In this document: piece after piece, positions 12,732 to 23,559 of the stretch
Layout: every line of letters begins with the position of its first letter
Numbering within the stretch: the first letter of the stretch is position 1
From: Orientallactaga sibirica
Taxonomy: Eukaryota > Chordata > Mammalia > Rodentia > Dipodidae
Reading direction: 5' to 3'
Length of the DNA: 64,000 nt
Assembly: GCA_036365145.1 (NCBI GenBank)
Contig: JAEOAD010000029.1
Location: forward strand, 25,289,001 to 25,353,000
Translations under genes and position numbers: made by a program
The notes under the pieces: generated by a model
Databases searched by the model: none
What the model was told of the DNA's origin: nothing
What the model saw: only the letters and a program-made list of their open reading frames with translations

Positions 12732-13375
12732 TGGCATGCACATATGTGTGCCTTCTGTGGTAACATGTGCAGAGGCCAGAGGACAAAGTCAGATGACCTC
12801 TTTGTCAATATTTCCTTAAGATGGAGTTGCTCACTGAACCTGGATTTGTGGTTTGAACATAAAATGCCCCCCATAGGCTCATTTGTTTGAACATTTGGTC
12901 CCCACCTGGGGGCAGTGCTTTGGAAATTTGTGGAACTGTTGGGAGATGGAGCCCTGTTAGAGGAAGTGAGTCACTATGTGATGGCCTTGTGGTTTTAAAG
13001 TGCAATCCCACATCCTGTCCATGCTTTGCTTCCTGAATGTTGTACAGTGTGAACAGCTTCTTCATGCTCCTGACACCATGCTTTCCCCACCTTGATGGGA
13101 CATATCACCATGGAACTATAAGCCAAGTTAAACTCCATACTGTACATTTCTTCCTTAGATATTTGCTTATAGAAACAAACAAAATGTAACTAATAACACT
13201 GATTTTGTTTTTCCCATTTAAACTGGCTGAACAGGGAGTCCTAATGCATTTCCTGTCTCAGCTTCTCTCAGTGCTGGGTTTACAGGCATGTGAGGCTATG
13301 CTCAGCTTTTCAAATAGATTCTGGGGATCAAATTCATGTAGCCATGCTTTCTCAAAAAATACTCTTAGATTCTGA
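12728..13375 (-). repeat. B4-like composite SINE, split by a MaLR LTR
   Basis: Two pieces (12,728-12,846 and 13,199-13,375) read in the same orientation as one B4/RSINE1-type element. The first has 'gcagaggccagaggacaaag'. The second has 'cagtgctgggtttacaggca' and 'gattctggggatcaaattca'. The LTR at 12,847-13,198 lies between them. Confidence 0.6.
12847..13198 (+). mobile_element. Solo MaLR LTR (ORR1/MT-like)
   Basis: It starts TGTGGTTTGAAC and continues 'ccccccataggctcatttg' and 'acatttggtccccacctggg', the start typical of rodent MaLR LTRs. It ends ...TAATAACA. Length is about 350 bp, with no internal region. Flanks are similar (CTGGAT / CTGAT) but not a clean duplication. It interrupts a B4-like SINE and is therefore younger than it. 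Confidence 0.75.
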
Positions 13376-14654
13376 GACATTTCAACACAGATTTAGAAAA
13401 TGTGTAACCTGAAATATGTGGGCACCTGTCAATATGCAGACACACATCATGACAAGGACAATTTAATTTACTTTCATTACTTTCATAATAGTAACTTTTA
13501 TTTTTATTGACCTGCTATTTATCATAAGCCATAAAAATCATCCAAAATCAGAAGAATATTTAAATAAATCAGATGAACAAATATTACCCCATACTTTATA
13601 ATAGGATGAATCTAATTTCACTGGCTGGCCCCTATCACCGGCTAATGTAGCACCCTTGTCCTCTCCCTGCAACAGCTAATGGCATAAATATTCTTGAACT
13701 GATCCATGAGCCATGATAGATCACTACCACACAGTAATTCCTGTCCTCTTTACTCTTAATCTGGCTTTAATTCTTGGTCAGTTTGTGGGATACATGCCAC
13801 TATTTCCATTGTGGAAAGTTAGGAGATAAGATCATGTTCTTCTATCCTTGTGTATTCCACCCCGTGTCTTCCCAAGAATCTTTTCAGACATCCCATTCTT
13901 CATGTCAATCAACTCATTGACCATGGTTCTCCATGCCACATGCACATTTCAGACACATATGCATGCACTTTAGTTTCAGTTAAGGATGCCATCCTGCATC
14001 TATGTTTTACTCCACTACATCATAAACAACAAAAAGTTTGCACATCACTCTTCAAGCTTTTCTTTTCTGTTACATATCTGCATGAAACTTGGAAACCATT
14101 CTCTGATCAAGTTCTTTTTGTGGGAGTGGAATGTGATAGCTCAACTGGCTATCCTCCTAAGGATTACTGTTTTCTGCTTTTCCTATACTCATGTCTAGAC
14201 AAGCCTAAGGGTTCACTTACCTTCTCTTCAAGTCACTTCACAATGCTGTTTTTCACACCAGCCAATCCCATTGTTGAATAATTCCCATGAAATAGTCTCC
14301 AAGTGGGACAGGACATCACAGCCAAAACTGCTCAGTAGGGAAGTCACGTGTTCAAAAGGTACTGGACTCTGCATTAGGAATGGAAATATTGGTGGAATTT
14401 CAAGCATTTAAGAGGCTGATCTTAGAGCAAGAGCAATTTTATAATTGTGCTGCAGGCTTACAGATGACTCCAAGGATATAAGCTGGAAGCATGTTGATCA
14501 TCCTTTATAGCCATAGAAAACAAGCAGTTATCAACTTCCAGACACCACATGTAGTTCATGCTGGAGTTGACAGCAAGGGTGCTAAGCAAACCTGTGATGA
14601 AGAAAAAAAAAAATCTATGAAATGGAGAGATTTTCTCAATATAGTTTTCTATTT
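13376..14654. other. Unassigned DNA, about 1.3 kb
   Basis: It contains the longest open frame outside recognised repeats (plus 13,850-14,281, 143 codons). This has no recognisable domain or homology and overlaps another open frame (13,986-14,198), so I treat it as chance. Confidence 0.35.
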
Positions 14655-14801
14655 ATTTATTGTCACAGTAGGGTCTCACTCTAGCCCAGGATGAACTGGA
14701 ATTCATTATGTAGTTACAGGGTGGCCTTGAACTCATGGTGATCCTCCAACCTCCGCCTCCTGAGTGCTGGTATTAAAAGCATGCTCCACCATGACCAGAT
14801 A
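14655..14801 (-). repeat. B1-like SINE
   Basis: 'agggtctcactctagcccag', 'tagttacagggtggccttga' and 'gcctcctgagtgctgg' are the reverse complement of the jerboa-type B1 seen at 34.4 and 40.2 kb. The whole monomer is present but diverged. Confidence 0.85.
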
Positions 14802-16105
14802 ATTTTCTTTTTATTTGGAGGGAAAATACCAATTTTTGGCAGGGAATATTCAACATTGAATGCAATATATGTATAAATGGGAATTAATCATATATGAGAA
14901 ATAGAATTTTATACAGTTGCTGTGTGAAATGCATATGTTATGAAAATAAATATAGTTCTATCTTGAGATGAGAACACAGTTGCCAAGGGAAACTGAAATA
15001 TTCTCTATTGGTCATTTTTTTCACTTGGTCATATATTATGAAATTAATTTTAGAAAATATTCAAATTAATGATTATGTTAATGGCATAGAATGAATAAGC
15101 TAGAGGGAACAGTGTGCAATTAAGACTGAAAGAATAATGAGAATAAAAGGAAGGAATACAGAAGCCATACCAGACTTACTTTGAGAAAAAGGTTCTAGAA
15201 GGTTTTTTTTGTTTGTTTGTTTGTTTGTTTGTTTGTTTTTTGCTTTTAAATGCTACCAATTATCTGCAGCCCCCATGCTTTTTAATATTCTCCCTCATTA
15301 TTGGTCTTCTTATTCTAGACTTTTCTATAGAGCCCTAATGTACTGTGATATTAGACTTCTCTTTCCTCCTGTCTTCTTTCATATCAGTATATGTGCTATA
15401 ATAGGTATCATTCTGACCATATCATTGCTCCATTTACCAACTTGTTTTATTTAGTTCTTAAGTGTAGAAATCAGTTGTCTTTAATTCTCTGTGATCTTTT
15501 ATTAATGTTCATTATTATCTCTTATGTTACAAGTTCTCACTGTGCTTATGTCCCCAACTTTCATCTTTAATTCTCAATGTACTGTAATTTCTCTTGGGTA
15601 TCATCATACCCTTGGAGTCTACTTCCAGCTAAAATATTTCTTCCTAAATGCACTTTCCCTGACTTCTTCTGTTATAAACAAAAACAAGGCAGATGCTGCA
15701 TTTGATGACATAATTTTCAAGGTATTTTAAACCTTTACTTGCAAAACCTTGAAAATGAAGAAAATGCCTATGTGGCCAGTGGTATTTCAGCAGGATCATA
15801 ATAAAGGTTGCTCATTCATATACACAAAGAGAAAAGTACACCTGCAGATGTTATCATACTACAGTGTTGGACACCTTGTGTAGGCTTAGATGATAGTTTG
15901 GTACATTGTGAGGTGACTATTCACTTGGACCCTGTGGTGAAACAATATAACAAAATTAGTAGAAAAATGCAAAGATTCAAAAATGGTTTTAAACAACTAT
16001 ATAGAAAATCAACAAATATAAATGAGAAAATAATAAAGAAAATGACTAAGTAAATTGCTTTATTTTTCTGTTCAATATGAAAGTGTATGTGGTAGTGTGA
16101 AGCAG
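14802..16105. other. Unassigned DNA with a (TTTG)n tract
   Basis: Nine or so TTTG units occupy 15,203-15,241. The rest shows no recognised repeat or exon. Open frames at 15,209-15,454, 15,524-15,730 and 15,808-16,053 have no known motif, and the first begins inside the tract. Confidence 0.4.
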
Positions 16106-16121
16106 ATGTCTTTCTTAAAGT

Positions 16122-16424
16122 CATGTGTTTTAAATGTTTGGTCCCTAGCTAGAGACAATTGGGTAGGTGGAACTTTACTGGTGCAGATGACTCACTAGAG
16201 AGAGACCTTGAATTTTATTAGCACCCAGTTTGCCAGTGTTACCCAAGCTCACTCTCTTGCTGCTATTTGCTACCTGTGTGGCAAGAAGTTATGTCTAGAC
16301 TCTGTTCAATGCTATCCCTGCCACCAGGGAGCTTCTTCCTTGAGGCTATAAGCCAAAATAAACACTGTCCTCCCATCAGCTGCTTTTGTTGTTTTGTCCC
16401 ATCAACACAGAAGTAACAAAAATA
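16122..16424 (+). mobile_element. Solo MaLR-type LTR
   Basis: 'aatgtttggtccctagctag', 'ggcaagaagttatgtctag', 'gaggctataagccaaaataa' (which includes AATAAA) and a 3' end 'cacagaagtaacaaaaata' follow the order of rodent ORR1/MT LTRs. Boundaries are approximate and no internal region is attached. Confidence 0.65.
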
Positions 16425-17261
16425 CTTTGGGAAATAGTACTGATTAAAAATTGCTGAAAACCACTACCCTGACACAAATATGGTTCAATTTCTGCACTTT
16501 TTAGGGGACATATTATTTACTTGAGGAATGTGAATAATTTTCATCTTTTTATGTGCATTTGGAGCCAGAAATTAAACAAAGAACTTGTTAATTTAGAGGT
16601 AAGCCAGATTAGGTGTTTTTACTGGAAGATGACCAATAAAGTATGAGAAGCCAATTAAATATTTTATTTTGTTTTCCAGTACTTAAACAGAAACTACCCA
16701 TGCAGCTGGAAGTCCTATTTTTGTATGCATTTTGTGTTATATCCATAAATTTAATAAGAGGCAACAGAAAGTCAAGGAGGGATAAAATACATGATTTTAT
16801 AGTATGCTTTTCTGACCTCATTGTTAAAATGTAGATGTCTTCTTTTTGTATCTGTTGTGAATGTTTTTAATATGCAAATGCTCCAAGTAAAATATGTTAC
16901 TACCCCACTTATAATTCAATCAGAAAGTCATTGAATATTTATGAATATGTAATGTTTGTGATCCTGACCTTGGCAGTTAAGAGATATATACTTAAAAGGA
17001 AATAAAACATGAGACAAGACTCAATGATGAGAATAGAAATTAACAGTCATTCAATCTCCACAGAACCTCTGCAGAACTGTTGGAATAAATGGTATTTATT
17101 CATCTCCAATACATAGATTGAAGCTCTCAGGAATCATGGTAGAGTAAGTAGGACATGGTTATTCACTTTTTCCCCCAAGACTTTTAAAAAGTAGGACCAG
17201 AGAAGATATGTCTGAATATTTATTCTAGTAACACAAAAATAATTTGAAGAAAAAAAAAATG
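16425..17261. other. Unassigned DNA
   Basis: No recognised feature. The two overlapping open frames at 16.6-16.8 kb on opposite strands have no family motif. Confidence 0.35.
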
Positions 17262-17401
17262 ATTCACTGTGGTTAAAGATGCTTCCTTGCAAAGCCTGAC
17301 CAAGTTTGATTCCCCAGTACCACATAAAGCCAGATGCATGAATTAGCACATACATGGCAGTATGAATTAGCACAGTATGTGGCAGGTGGCCCTGGTGTGC
17401 C

Positions 17402-17436
<35 letters not shown>

Positions 17437-17496
17437 CATATATATATATTTCTTTCTTTCTCTCTCAAATAAATTAATTAGTAAAAAAAAAAAAAA
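17262..17496 (+). repeat. DIP-type SINE with CT, (TA)n and A tail
   Basis: Degenerate head, B-box region 'gtttgattccccagtacc', 'cataaagccagatgcatga', then CT repeats, a short TA run and AAATAAATTAATTAG. The body carries an internal duplication of 'atgaattagcaca'. The 156-codon minus frame across it is a translation of the GA tract. Confidence 0.82.
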
Positions 17497-18098
17497 ACTT
17501 CCTTTAAAAAATGAAGGATTCTGAGGGTGGACACTAATATCATTTTGTATTATCACTTTACTCTTTTTATTACATAGAGTTCTCAAATAGACATGAAGAT
17601 CCATATAGTATGTCTGGATTGCTCTATAGATAATTATGTCTATTTGAAATATAAATATAAATATTGAGGGTATGCTTACAGAATCTCAGAGAGTAAAATA
17701 ATCTTAAGAGAGTCAGCCTCAAATTCAAATCTTATCATCTTGTTATCTGTAAAACTATTTTGTTTCAATTACTGCTCAACCTCCATTCAGAATATTAGGA
17801 ATGATCAAATGTCTTATTTTGAGAATTCCTTGTCTCAGTGGCTATTCCTAGATATCTCATAGATTTAAATGTCTCTGAGGTATTATTAGACATACATCAA
17901 GGCACCTCAAGTACATTAGTATAATTGATATACATTCAGCAATAAAGAAGTGAAATATATTTACATCTCCCATTGTCTGTGACCCTATGACTTTTTCCCA
18001 TTGTTCTTTTTTCGTGTCTCAAGGCACAGTATAACTCTGTAACTCCAGAAGAGATTAGGAGTATTGCAATAATTGTACCTAAGATAACAATTATTTCA
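17497..18098. other. Unassigned DNA
   Basis: No repeat or gene recognised. Confidence 0.35.
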
Positions 18099-18311
18099 TG
18101 TTATGGCTTGAACATAATAGGTCCGCATATTTGAACACTTGGTCCCTTCTTGGGGAAGGCTGCAAAAGTTATAAAAGATTGAGTCTTGCTAGAGGAAATA
18201 TCACTGGAGGTGGGCCTTGAGGTGTCATAGCCAGGCCCTACTTCCTGTTCTCTGCTTCCTGGCTGAAATGGTAAGAGTCAGTCTGCCACGCCTTCTGAGA
18301 TACCATGAAAC

Positions 18312-18312
<1 letters not shown>
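18099..18312 (+). mobile_element. MaLR LTR fragment (ORR1/MT-like), 3'-truncated
   Basis: 'gttatggcttgaacataata', 'cacttggtcccttcttggg', 'gaggtgggccttgaggtgtc' and 'ttctctgcttcctggctga' are in MaLR order. It ends at the following (TG)n tract without a recognisable LTR end. Confidence 0.65.

Positions 18313-18313
<1 letters not shown>

Positions 18314-18354
<41 letters not shown>
18314..18354. repeat. (TG)n microsatellite
   Basis: About 20 TG units adjoining the truncated LTR. Open frames on both strands here are translations of the repeat. Confidence 0.95.
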
Positions 18355-18359
<5 letters not shown>

Positions 18360-19328
18360 AGTTAGGGTCAAGTATTTGTACACAGCACTAAGAAAGTACC
18401 TAATGCACTCCATATATGGTCTCAATTATATTTTGAGTATTTTCTTTCTTTTGCCAGTCTAAGCCTAGATGTGTTTTTGAGATTTCAAAGGCCCTGTTCT
18501 CTATTTCAATCTATGGAGCCCATGGTTATTTCACAGAAGCATCAGAGCACGATTGTCTTAGGTGTTTACACATATTTATACGACACAGATACAAATGCAG
18601 ATGGTGCCCTTGAGGGTTTTACATTTGGATCCATAATTAAGGTGAAATGTACCAGGTACATTCTGCTTGGCAATATAGTTGTAGCATAACTATAACTGTA
18701 CATTATCATGTTAATATTTTCAAACAGTAGTTGAACAGGAACAGAAGAAACTAATATTCCTAATTTAATTGTTGGTATTATTTTCTTACAAGTATACTAA
18801 CCATTGTTGCTTGGTCCATTTAAATTGGGATATAATTGCAAAGTACTCTATTTACTTTTGAAATTTTCTAGTGGGTTATAATAGGGTGTTATATATTAAT
18901 TCCAATATATTACTAGGTTTGCTTTTGAAGTAACCTTTGAAGTAATTGATGCCCTTTACCAAACAGATTAGTGATATTAAGCCCCTACTTTGCCACATAA
19001 GATGTATCTAAATATCAGCACTGAATAATTTACTGTTTATTTAATTTAAACAGATTAATGAAATATCATGAAATCTTGTCATTGGAAGGAATATTTTAGT
19101 TTTCGCTTCCACTTTTCTATTTTCCTTATATAATGTTTTAAAATATTTTATACATATTATATATATTTCTATATACATGGATATGTATATAGTAAGCTCA
19201 TCAAATTGTTTTATTCCATCAGATGAATTAAAATCTTAAAATCATTGAAAAGCTAAGAAATTTAAGCACAATTTATTTTAGTATCTAAGTCAATAAATTA
19301 TATATCTTTAAAAAGATCAAATCTAAAA
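18355..19328. other. Unassigned AT-rich DNA
   Basis: No recognisable exon or mobile element. Confidence 0.35.
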
Positions 19329-19457
19329 CATCCCATGGTGGCTCATTTTGTTATCTCAGGATACTGAGGCAGAAGAATTACGGGTTTTTGACCAGTCTGA
19401 GCTACTATGGAAAATCTGTGTCCAAAAAGAAATCATATATATATATATATATATATT
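19329..19457 (+). repeat. Old B1-like SINE ending in (TA)n
   Basis: 'ccatggtggctcattttgtt', 'gatactgaggcagaagaatt' and 'ctgagctactatgg' match a decayed B1. The former A-tail is now AAAAAGAAATCA followed by a TA run (19,435-19,457). Confidence 0.6.
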
Positions 19458-19808
19458 CAAAAAAAAGTCCTGCACTTCATTTAGTAAAGTATCTAGGTAT
19501 CTAGGTTCCTGGCCTGGTAGGTTTGCACATCACAGAGAGAGAATCTTTGGAATGTTTTGTTCTGCTGTGCTTTAAACTCTGTGGTAAAATAACAGTGAAA
19601 GACCATCACTTACACTTTGTTGCAGTAAAGGAAGGGAGACATAGGGCAAGCTGTTGATGCAGCCCCTCTTTCAAACTAAGGTTGTATAATCCTTGCATGG
19701 CCAAGATATTGGGAAAGATACTGGAGGAACTGAGAGTCTGCATTAAGACTTGTTCTCATGCTTTCCTAACCACTTTTATAAAGTGTTTGGCCACACTCCT
19801 TGGTGCAG

Positions 19809-19975
19809 CTGCAGCCTGTGCTCTTCCTCAGCCTCTGACCTTCCTTCTCCAACTCCTCTGCCTCCTCCTCTTGAGAACTGCAGCCTCCTCCCTCCCACAG
19901 CCTCTATGGTTCCTCTTCCCTCTCCTCCTCAGAGCTGCCAGCCTCCATTCTCATCAGCCTCTGCATAGTCACTAG
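19809..19975. repeat. Degenerate CT-rich minisatellite, about three units
   Basis: A pattern 'gcagcct...cagcctct...' recurs at about 19,809, 19,878 and 19,935 with unit length near 60 bp and heavy divergence. The region is pyrimidine-rich and GC-richer than its surroundings. The two overlapping plus frames here are repeat translations. Confidence 0.5.
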
Positions 19976-21067
19976 TCACTGATCACTGTGCTTATACTGC
20001 CCCTCAGGTGCTGAAGATTTCATTGCAGAGGAAAGAAAGAGGTGAGACACAATGGTAAAACAGCCATGACTCTTGCTTCAAATACCTTAAAGATAGAAAG
20101 GCAAGACCAGACAACATTGCCAATCTTCAGAATTAAAATAAAAGCTCTAAAGAAGAAGAGGTTACCTTTATTTGAAAAGAAAGTACCGAAATCCACAATT
20201 TCATTTGGGCAGCATTTTCAAAACTAAATATAATTTTATATCACAAGATAATGTACTTAGCAGATCTGGAGATCTAATAAATCTTCCCACACCTTTAACC
20301 TTATTGAAAGCTTATAAATTATAGATTTAGTTGAGCTTTAAGGCTCTAAGGATTTTTTTCAGGCATTGCTTCCTATCTAATCTTTTATGATTATTTGCTT
20401 TCCTGTAATTTTTAATCCTGGATTGGCCTTTCCATCTATACTAATCCTACTAATATAAGTAACTTGCTGAGTGTTCTTAATAGTCTGGCTTTATTCATCA
20501 ACTCACTATGTATTAATGAATATAGTATGTGCACATCATAGGGACTAAAGTAAGTGTAGGGTTCATGTCACCCCTCAGAGTCTGAATACTCTAACATCTA
20601 GTAGTACTAAATGGGGTCTTCTGTTCCCATGACTGTTTTTAAAGTTGCTTAACTTTATGTACACCCTCAGAAGCTCAGGTGAAATTCTATTAGTTTCTTA
20701 TGTGTGACCCAACAGGTAATGAACTGTGCTACATCATGAGGGGAAATTATAAAAACTGAAAACCATGATAGGAACAGAACACTATGCAGGAAAGCATAGT
20801 GTGGGTGTGGCCCACGGGGAATGGAGGATTATAGTTTGATTGCTATGCGTAGCACTGAATACTTCATGAGTCTGAGTAGTAGAAAGAAATTTAAGATGCT
20901 CAGCTTTGATTGACAACAAACAATGTCAGTCTAAGTAATTGAAGAAAATCTTTAAATCCTTCAGGTAATAATATCTAGATTTTCAAGGCCAAAAGGTAAA
21001 TGTTTTCTAGCTTGTCAGTCATGCTAAGGGGACTCTAGGAAAATAATGTAATCTGTGCTTTTTTAAA
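19976..21067. other. Unassigned DNA, 1.1 kb
   Basis: No recognised repeat or exon. The text around 20,560-20,900 has a less repetitive composition but no open frame worth calling. Confidence 0.35.
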
Positions 21068-21261
21068 TGTTTTTTTTATATTTTATTTAGTTATTTGACA
21101 GAGAACGAGGGAGGGAGAGAGAATGGGCATACCAGGGCCTCCAACCACTGCAAATGAACTCCAGATGTGTGTGCCCCCTTGTGTGTGGGTCCTGGGGAAT
21201 TGAACCTGGATCCTTTGGCTTTGCAGGCAAATACCTTAATCGCTAAACCATCCCTCCAGCC
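21068..21261 (-). repeat. DIP-type SINE
   Basis: The complement shows the full order: tail, short GA tract, 'gaatgggcataccagggcct', 'gaactccagatgtgtgtgc', B box complement 'ggggaattgaacctggatcc' and head complement ending 'ccatccctccagcc'. About 20 bp are missing from the middle of the body. Confidence 0.88.
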
Positions 21262-21585
21262 AACAATCTGTGCTTTTGCAATAAAAGTAAAGTAGGATAC
21301 CCTTGAAAGCTACATCTCAAGACCATCAAGGCTTCTGAAAGCCCCAGATATTAGATAATCCACTGATCATTGCCCTATCCAATTAGCCAAAGCTTCTAAA
21401 ACCTCTGTGATGTGGAAACACCTTTGTGTTAAGACAGATGGCACATGTACCAATATGGATAATTGGGAAAAATTATTAAGGAGGATGAGAGATTATGAGT
21501 CTGGACATGTCAGGCAAGAAACTATGTTGTCTTATGAAATGCCTTCTGTGTTAGAGAGATGGCATGAAAGATGTGAACTTAACTC

Positions 21586-22041
21586 TCTTAGTTAGGACAA
21601 GAGTCCCAAGGTGGAGTAGAAATGAAGGAAGAGAACAACAGCAGCCTGATTGATACAACTTTAGGTGTTTAAATTGTGCAATCCCCACTCCCTGATTTAA
21701 CAATACCCTCAGCCATAGTTTCCTGCTGATTTTATCTCAGAGACAGCCTGGCTCTTCTCCTGGTGACACCTCCTCCTCCTCCTCCTCCTGTGTTTGATCT
21801 CTGTCCCTCTGACTGTCTAGCTTTTCCATTTGGTCCCTGCTGTCCCCTGAATTCCCCATCCTTTGTCTTCTGTATCCCCTCCCAAAAGGAACAACTCTAT
21901 AAAAGCCAAAATTAGCCAGAGTCACTTCAGCTGCTCTCTCTCTCCTCCCCTGAGACAGCCTGGCAGCTCAGGCCCCAATAAACAGCTTTTTCCCTGCCTC
22001 AGCATGGTCCTGCATGGTCTTTGTCATTCACAAACCTTACA
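21586..22041 (+). mobile_element. ERV 5' LTR
   Basis: 456 bp. It begins TCTTAGTTAGG (the 3' LTR has the canonical TGTTAGATAGG) and ends CCTTACA. A TATA box lies at 21,898-21,904 in 'ctctataaaagcc', with a polyadenylation signal AATAAA at 21,977-21,982, giving a normal U3-R-U5 order. A (CTC)n stretch in U3 is longer than in the 3' LTR. Confidence 0.85.
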
Positions 22042-22043
22042 TC

Positions 22044-22061
22044 TGGTGCCATGATTCGGAT
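22044..22061 (+). promoter_or_regulatory. Retroviral primer binding site, tRNA-His type
   Basis: TGGTGCCATGATTCGGAT begins two bases after the LTR end. It matches the complement of the 3' end of tRNA-His at 16 of 18 positions by my reckoning. This places the element in a His-primed gammaretrovirus-like lineage. Confidence 0.75.
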
Positions 22062-23125
22062 AGGAGAGTCCCAGTTGCCCTCTTGTGCAGCCAGACTTCT
22101 CCCCCCACCACCCCACCAGACCACTAAGCTGCCATTGACCTTCTGATGGCCCAGGGCCATCTGCCAGGTGCAGGCTTTACTACCCACCACAATTCGACTT
22201 CAGTCCTCTTCCCTCAACATTTACCTTCAGTGTCTTCCATAAATTGGCTTGCTCTCAGAAGTACTTTCCCTCCATCTCTTTTTCTCTCGCTCTCTCCCTT
22301 CTCTCTATCTTCTAGTCCTTCTCTCACTCTTTCCCCCTCAGAGTGTTTGGCCTGCTCTCCTTCTCAGCGGCATACTCCCTGCATCGCTCTCACTCTCTTC
22401 TCTATCCTATAAAACTTCTCTCACCCTTTCCCCCCTTGGGGAGTGTCACTCGCCACACAGGTTGGCTTGCTCTTGCTCTTGGGGATCTTCCTCCCTTGCT
22501 CTCTTGTCTAAACTGTACTGGTGTGTCAGGCCACATCCCTCACCCATTTCTGGGTTCCCCAGGTCTTGAGAAAGACACACTCCCAACACGTCTCTGTCAG
22601 GCCCACCAAGCCCTGATTGGCGCCCTTTCCACTGGGTTTGCTGGCCTAGAGACACTCTTGCTCCTCTTTCCCTACCCCTCCCCCACAAACTCTCTCTGCC
22701 CAGAGAGGAAAAGGCAGCTCCCTCCTTGTGCATCCTCCCACCACAGATCAAACGTGGTCAGCCTCTCTGCTGGATTCCGTCAGCCACTCTTAGCATTCAG
22801 ACAACCTGCAGAAGCTGCTCTGTCTGCTACCACTGCGCCAGGCCTCAAGTATAAGACACGGAGCCACTGCAATTTACAGGCTCTTGCCAGGTTGACCTTA
22901 ATCTCCCAGGCTGCTCTGGTCTGAGAGCTCAGCACAGCGACCACCACAGGTACACATGATCTCTCACCCTCTCTCTCTCTCTCCCTTCCCCCTGAGTTCT
23001 TATGCTTCAAAACTAATAATTACTCCTTCAGGAACACATCTTATTTTTCTCCTTCTCTCTTCCTTACAAGAGTCTCCTCCTATACCAGTTCCATCTCCCT
23101 CTCATCTGAAATGGGAAATAAAACT
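22062..23125 (+). other. ERV leader, pyrimidine-rich, apparently non-coding
   Basis: About 1 kb of CT-rich sequence lies between the primer site and the gag relic. Several open frames occur on both strands (the longest is plus 22,343-22,924, 193 codons). They are biased to Ser, Leu and Pro, overlap one another and show no retroviral motif, so I treat them as composition artefacts. Confidence 0.55.
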
Positions 23126-23250
23126 TAAAACCTTTAATCCCAGCACTCGGGAGGCAAAACTGTTCGGGGCCACCCTGAGACTACATAGTTAATTCCAGGT
23201 CAGCCTGGACCAGAGTGAGACCCCCCAAAAAAAAAAAAAAAAAAAAAAAA
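23126..23250 (+). repeat. B1-like SINE, 5'-truncated, with poly-A
   Basis: 'cctttaatcccagcactcgg' to 'ggaccagagtgagacc' followed by A20 or more. The first 20 or so bases of the B1 head are absent. It interrupts the ERV between leader and gag relic. Confidence 0.88.
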
Positions 23251-23559
23251 CTTCCAAAACTGTTCCTATTACCCCATCCCCAGCTGTGTACTTCAAAAGT
23301 TAAAGAAATTAAGGATCCAAGATCATATCAAACCTTGCCATTTAAACTTTATTACAACATGGCCTGGCCTCAATATAAATTAGAAAATAGACCCAAATCT
23401 TTTAATTTCCAAATTCTTACTGATTTAAATAAACTTGCCACAGCAGTAGCAATTGGTCTGGGATTCCCCATATTCAAACATCCTTCACTCTACATGTCTG
23501 TCCTTCTCTCTGCTCTGCTTGTCCTACTCACCAGATTCTTCTAGCCAAGGTGAGACAGA
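23251..23559 (+). pseudogene. ERV gag matrix relic
   Basis: The frame 23,215-23,544 starts inside the SINE tail. After that it contains 'YYNMAWPQYKLEN' and a following Leu-rich segment, which recall the AWPQY-type motif in the matrix part of gamma-like gag proteins. Capsid and nucleocapsid sequence is not seen, because L1 begins near 23,560. It is truncated at both ends and non-functional. Confidence 0.5.

Noticed and set aside
13850..14281. 143-codon open frame on the plus strand
   Set aside because: No domain, signal or known family is visible, another frame is open across the same bases, and there is no splice or promoter context. Treated as chance.
17134..17604. 156-codon minus frame
   Set aside because: It runs through the GA tract of a DIP SINE (alternating Arg-Glu) and is a repeat translation.
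22343..22924. 193-codon open frame in the ERV leader
   Set aside because: CT-rich leader gives overlapping Ser/Leu/Pro-rich frames on both strands. No gag-like motif is present.
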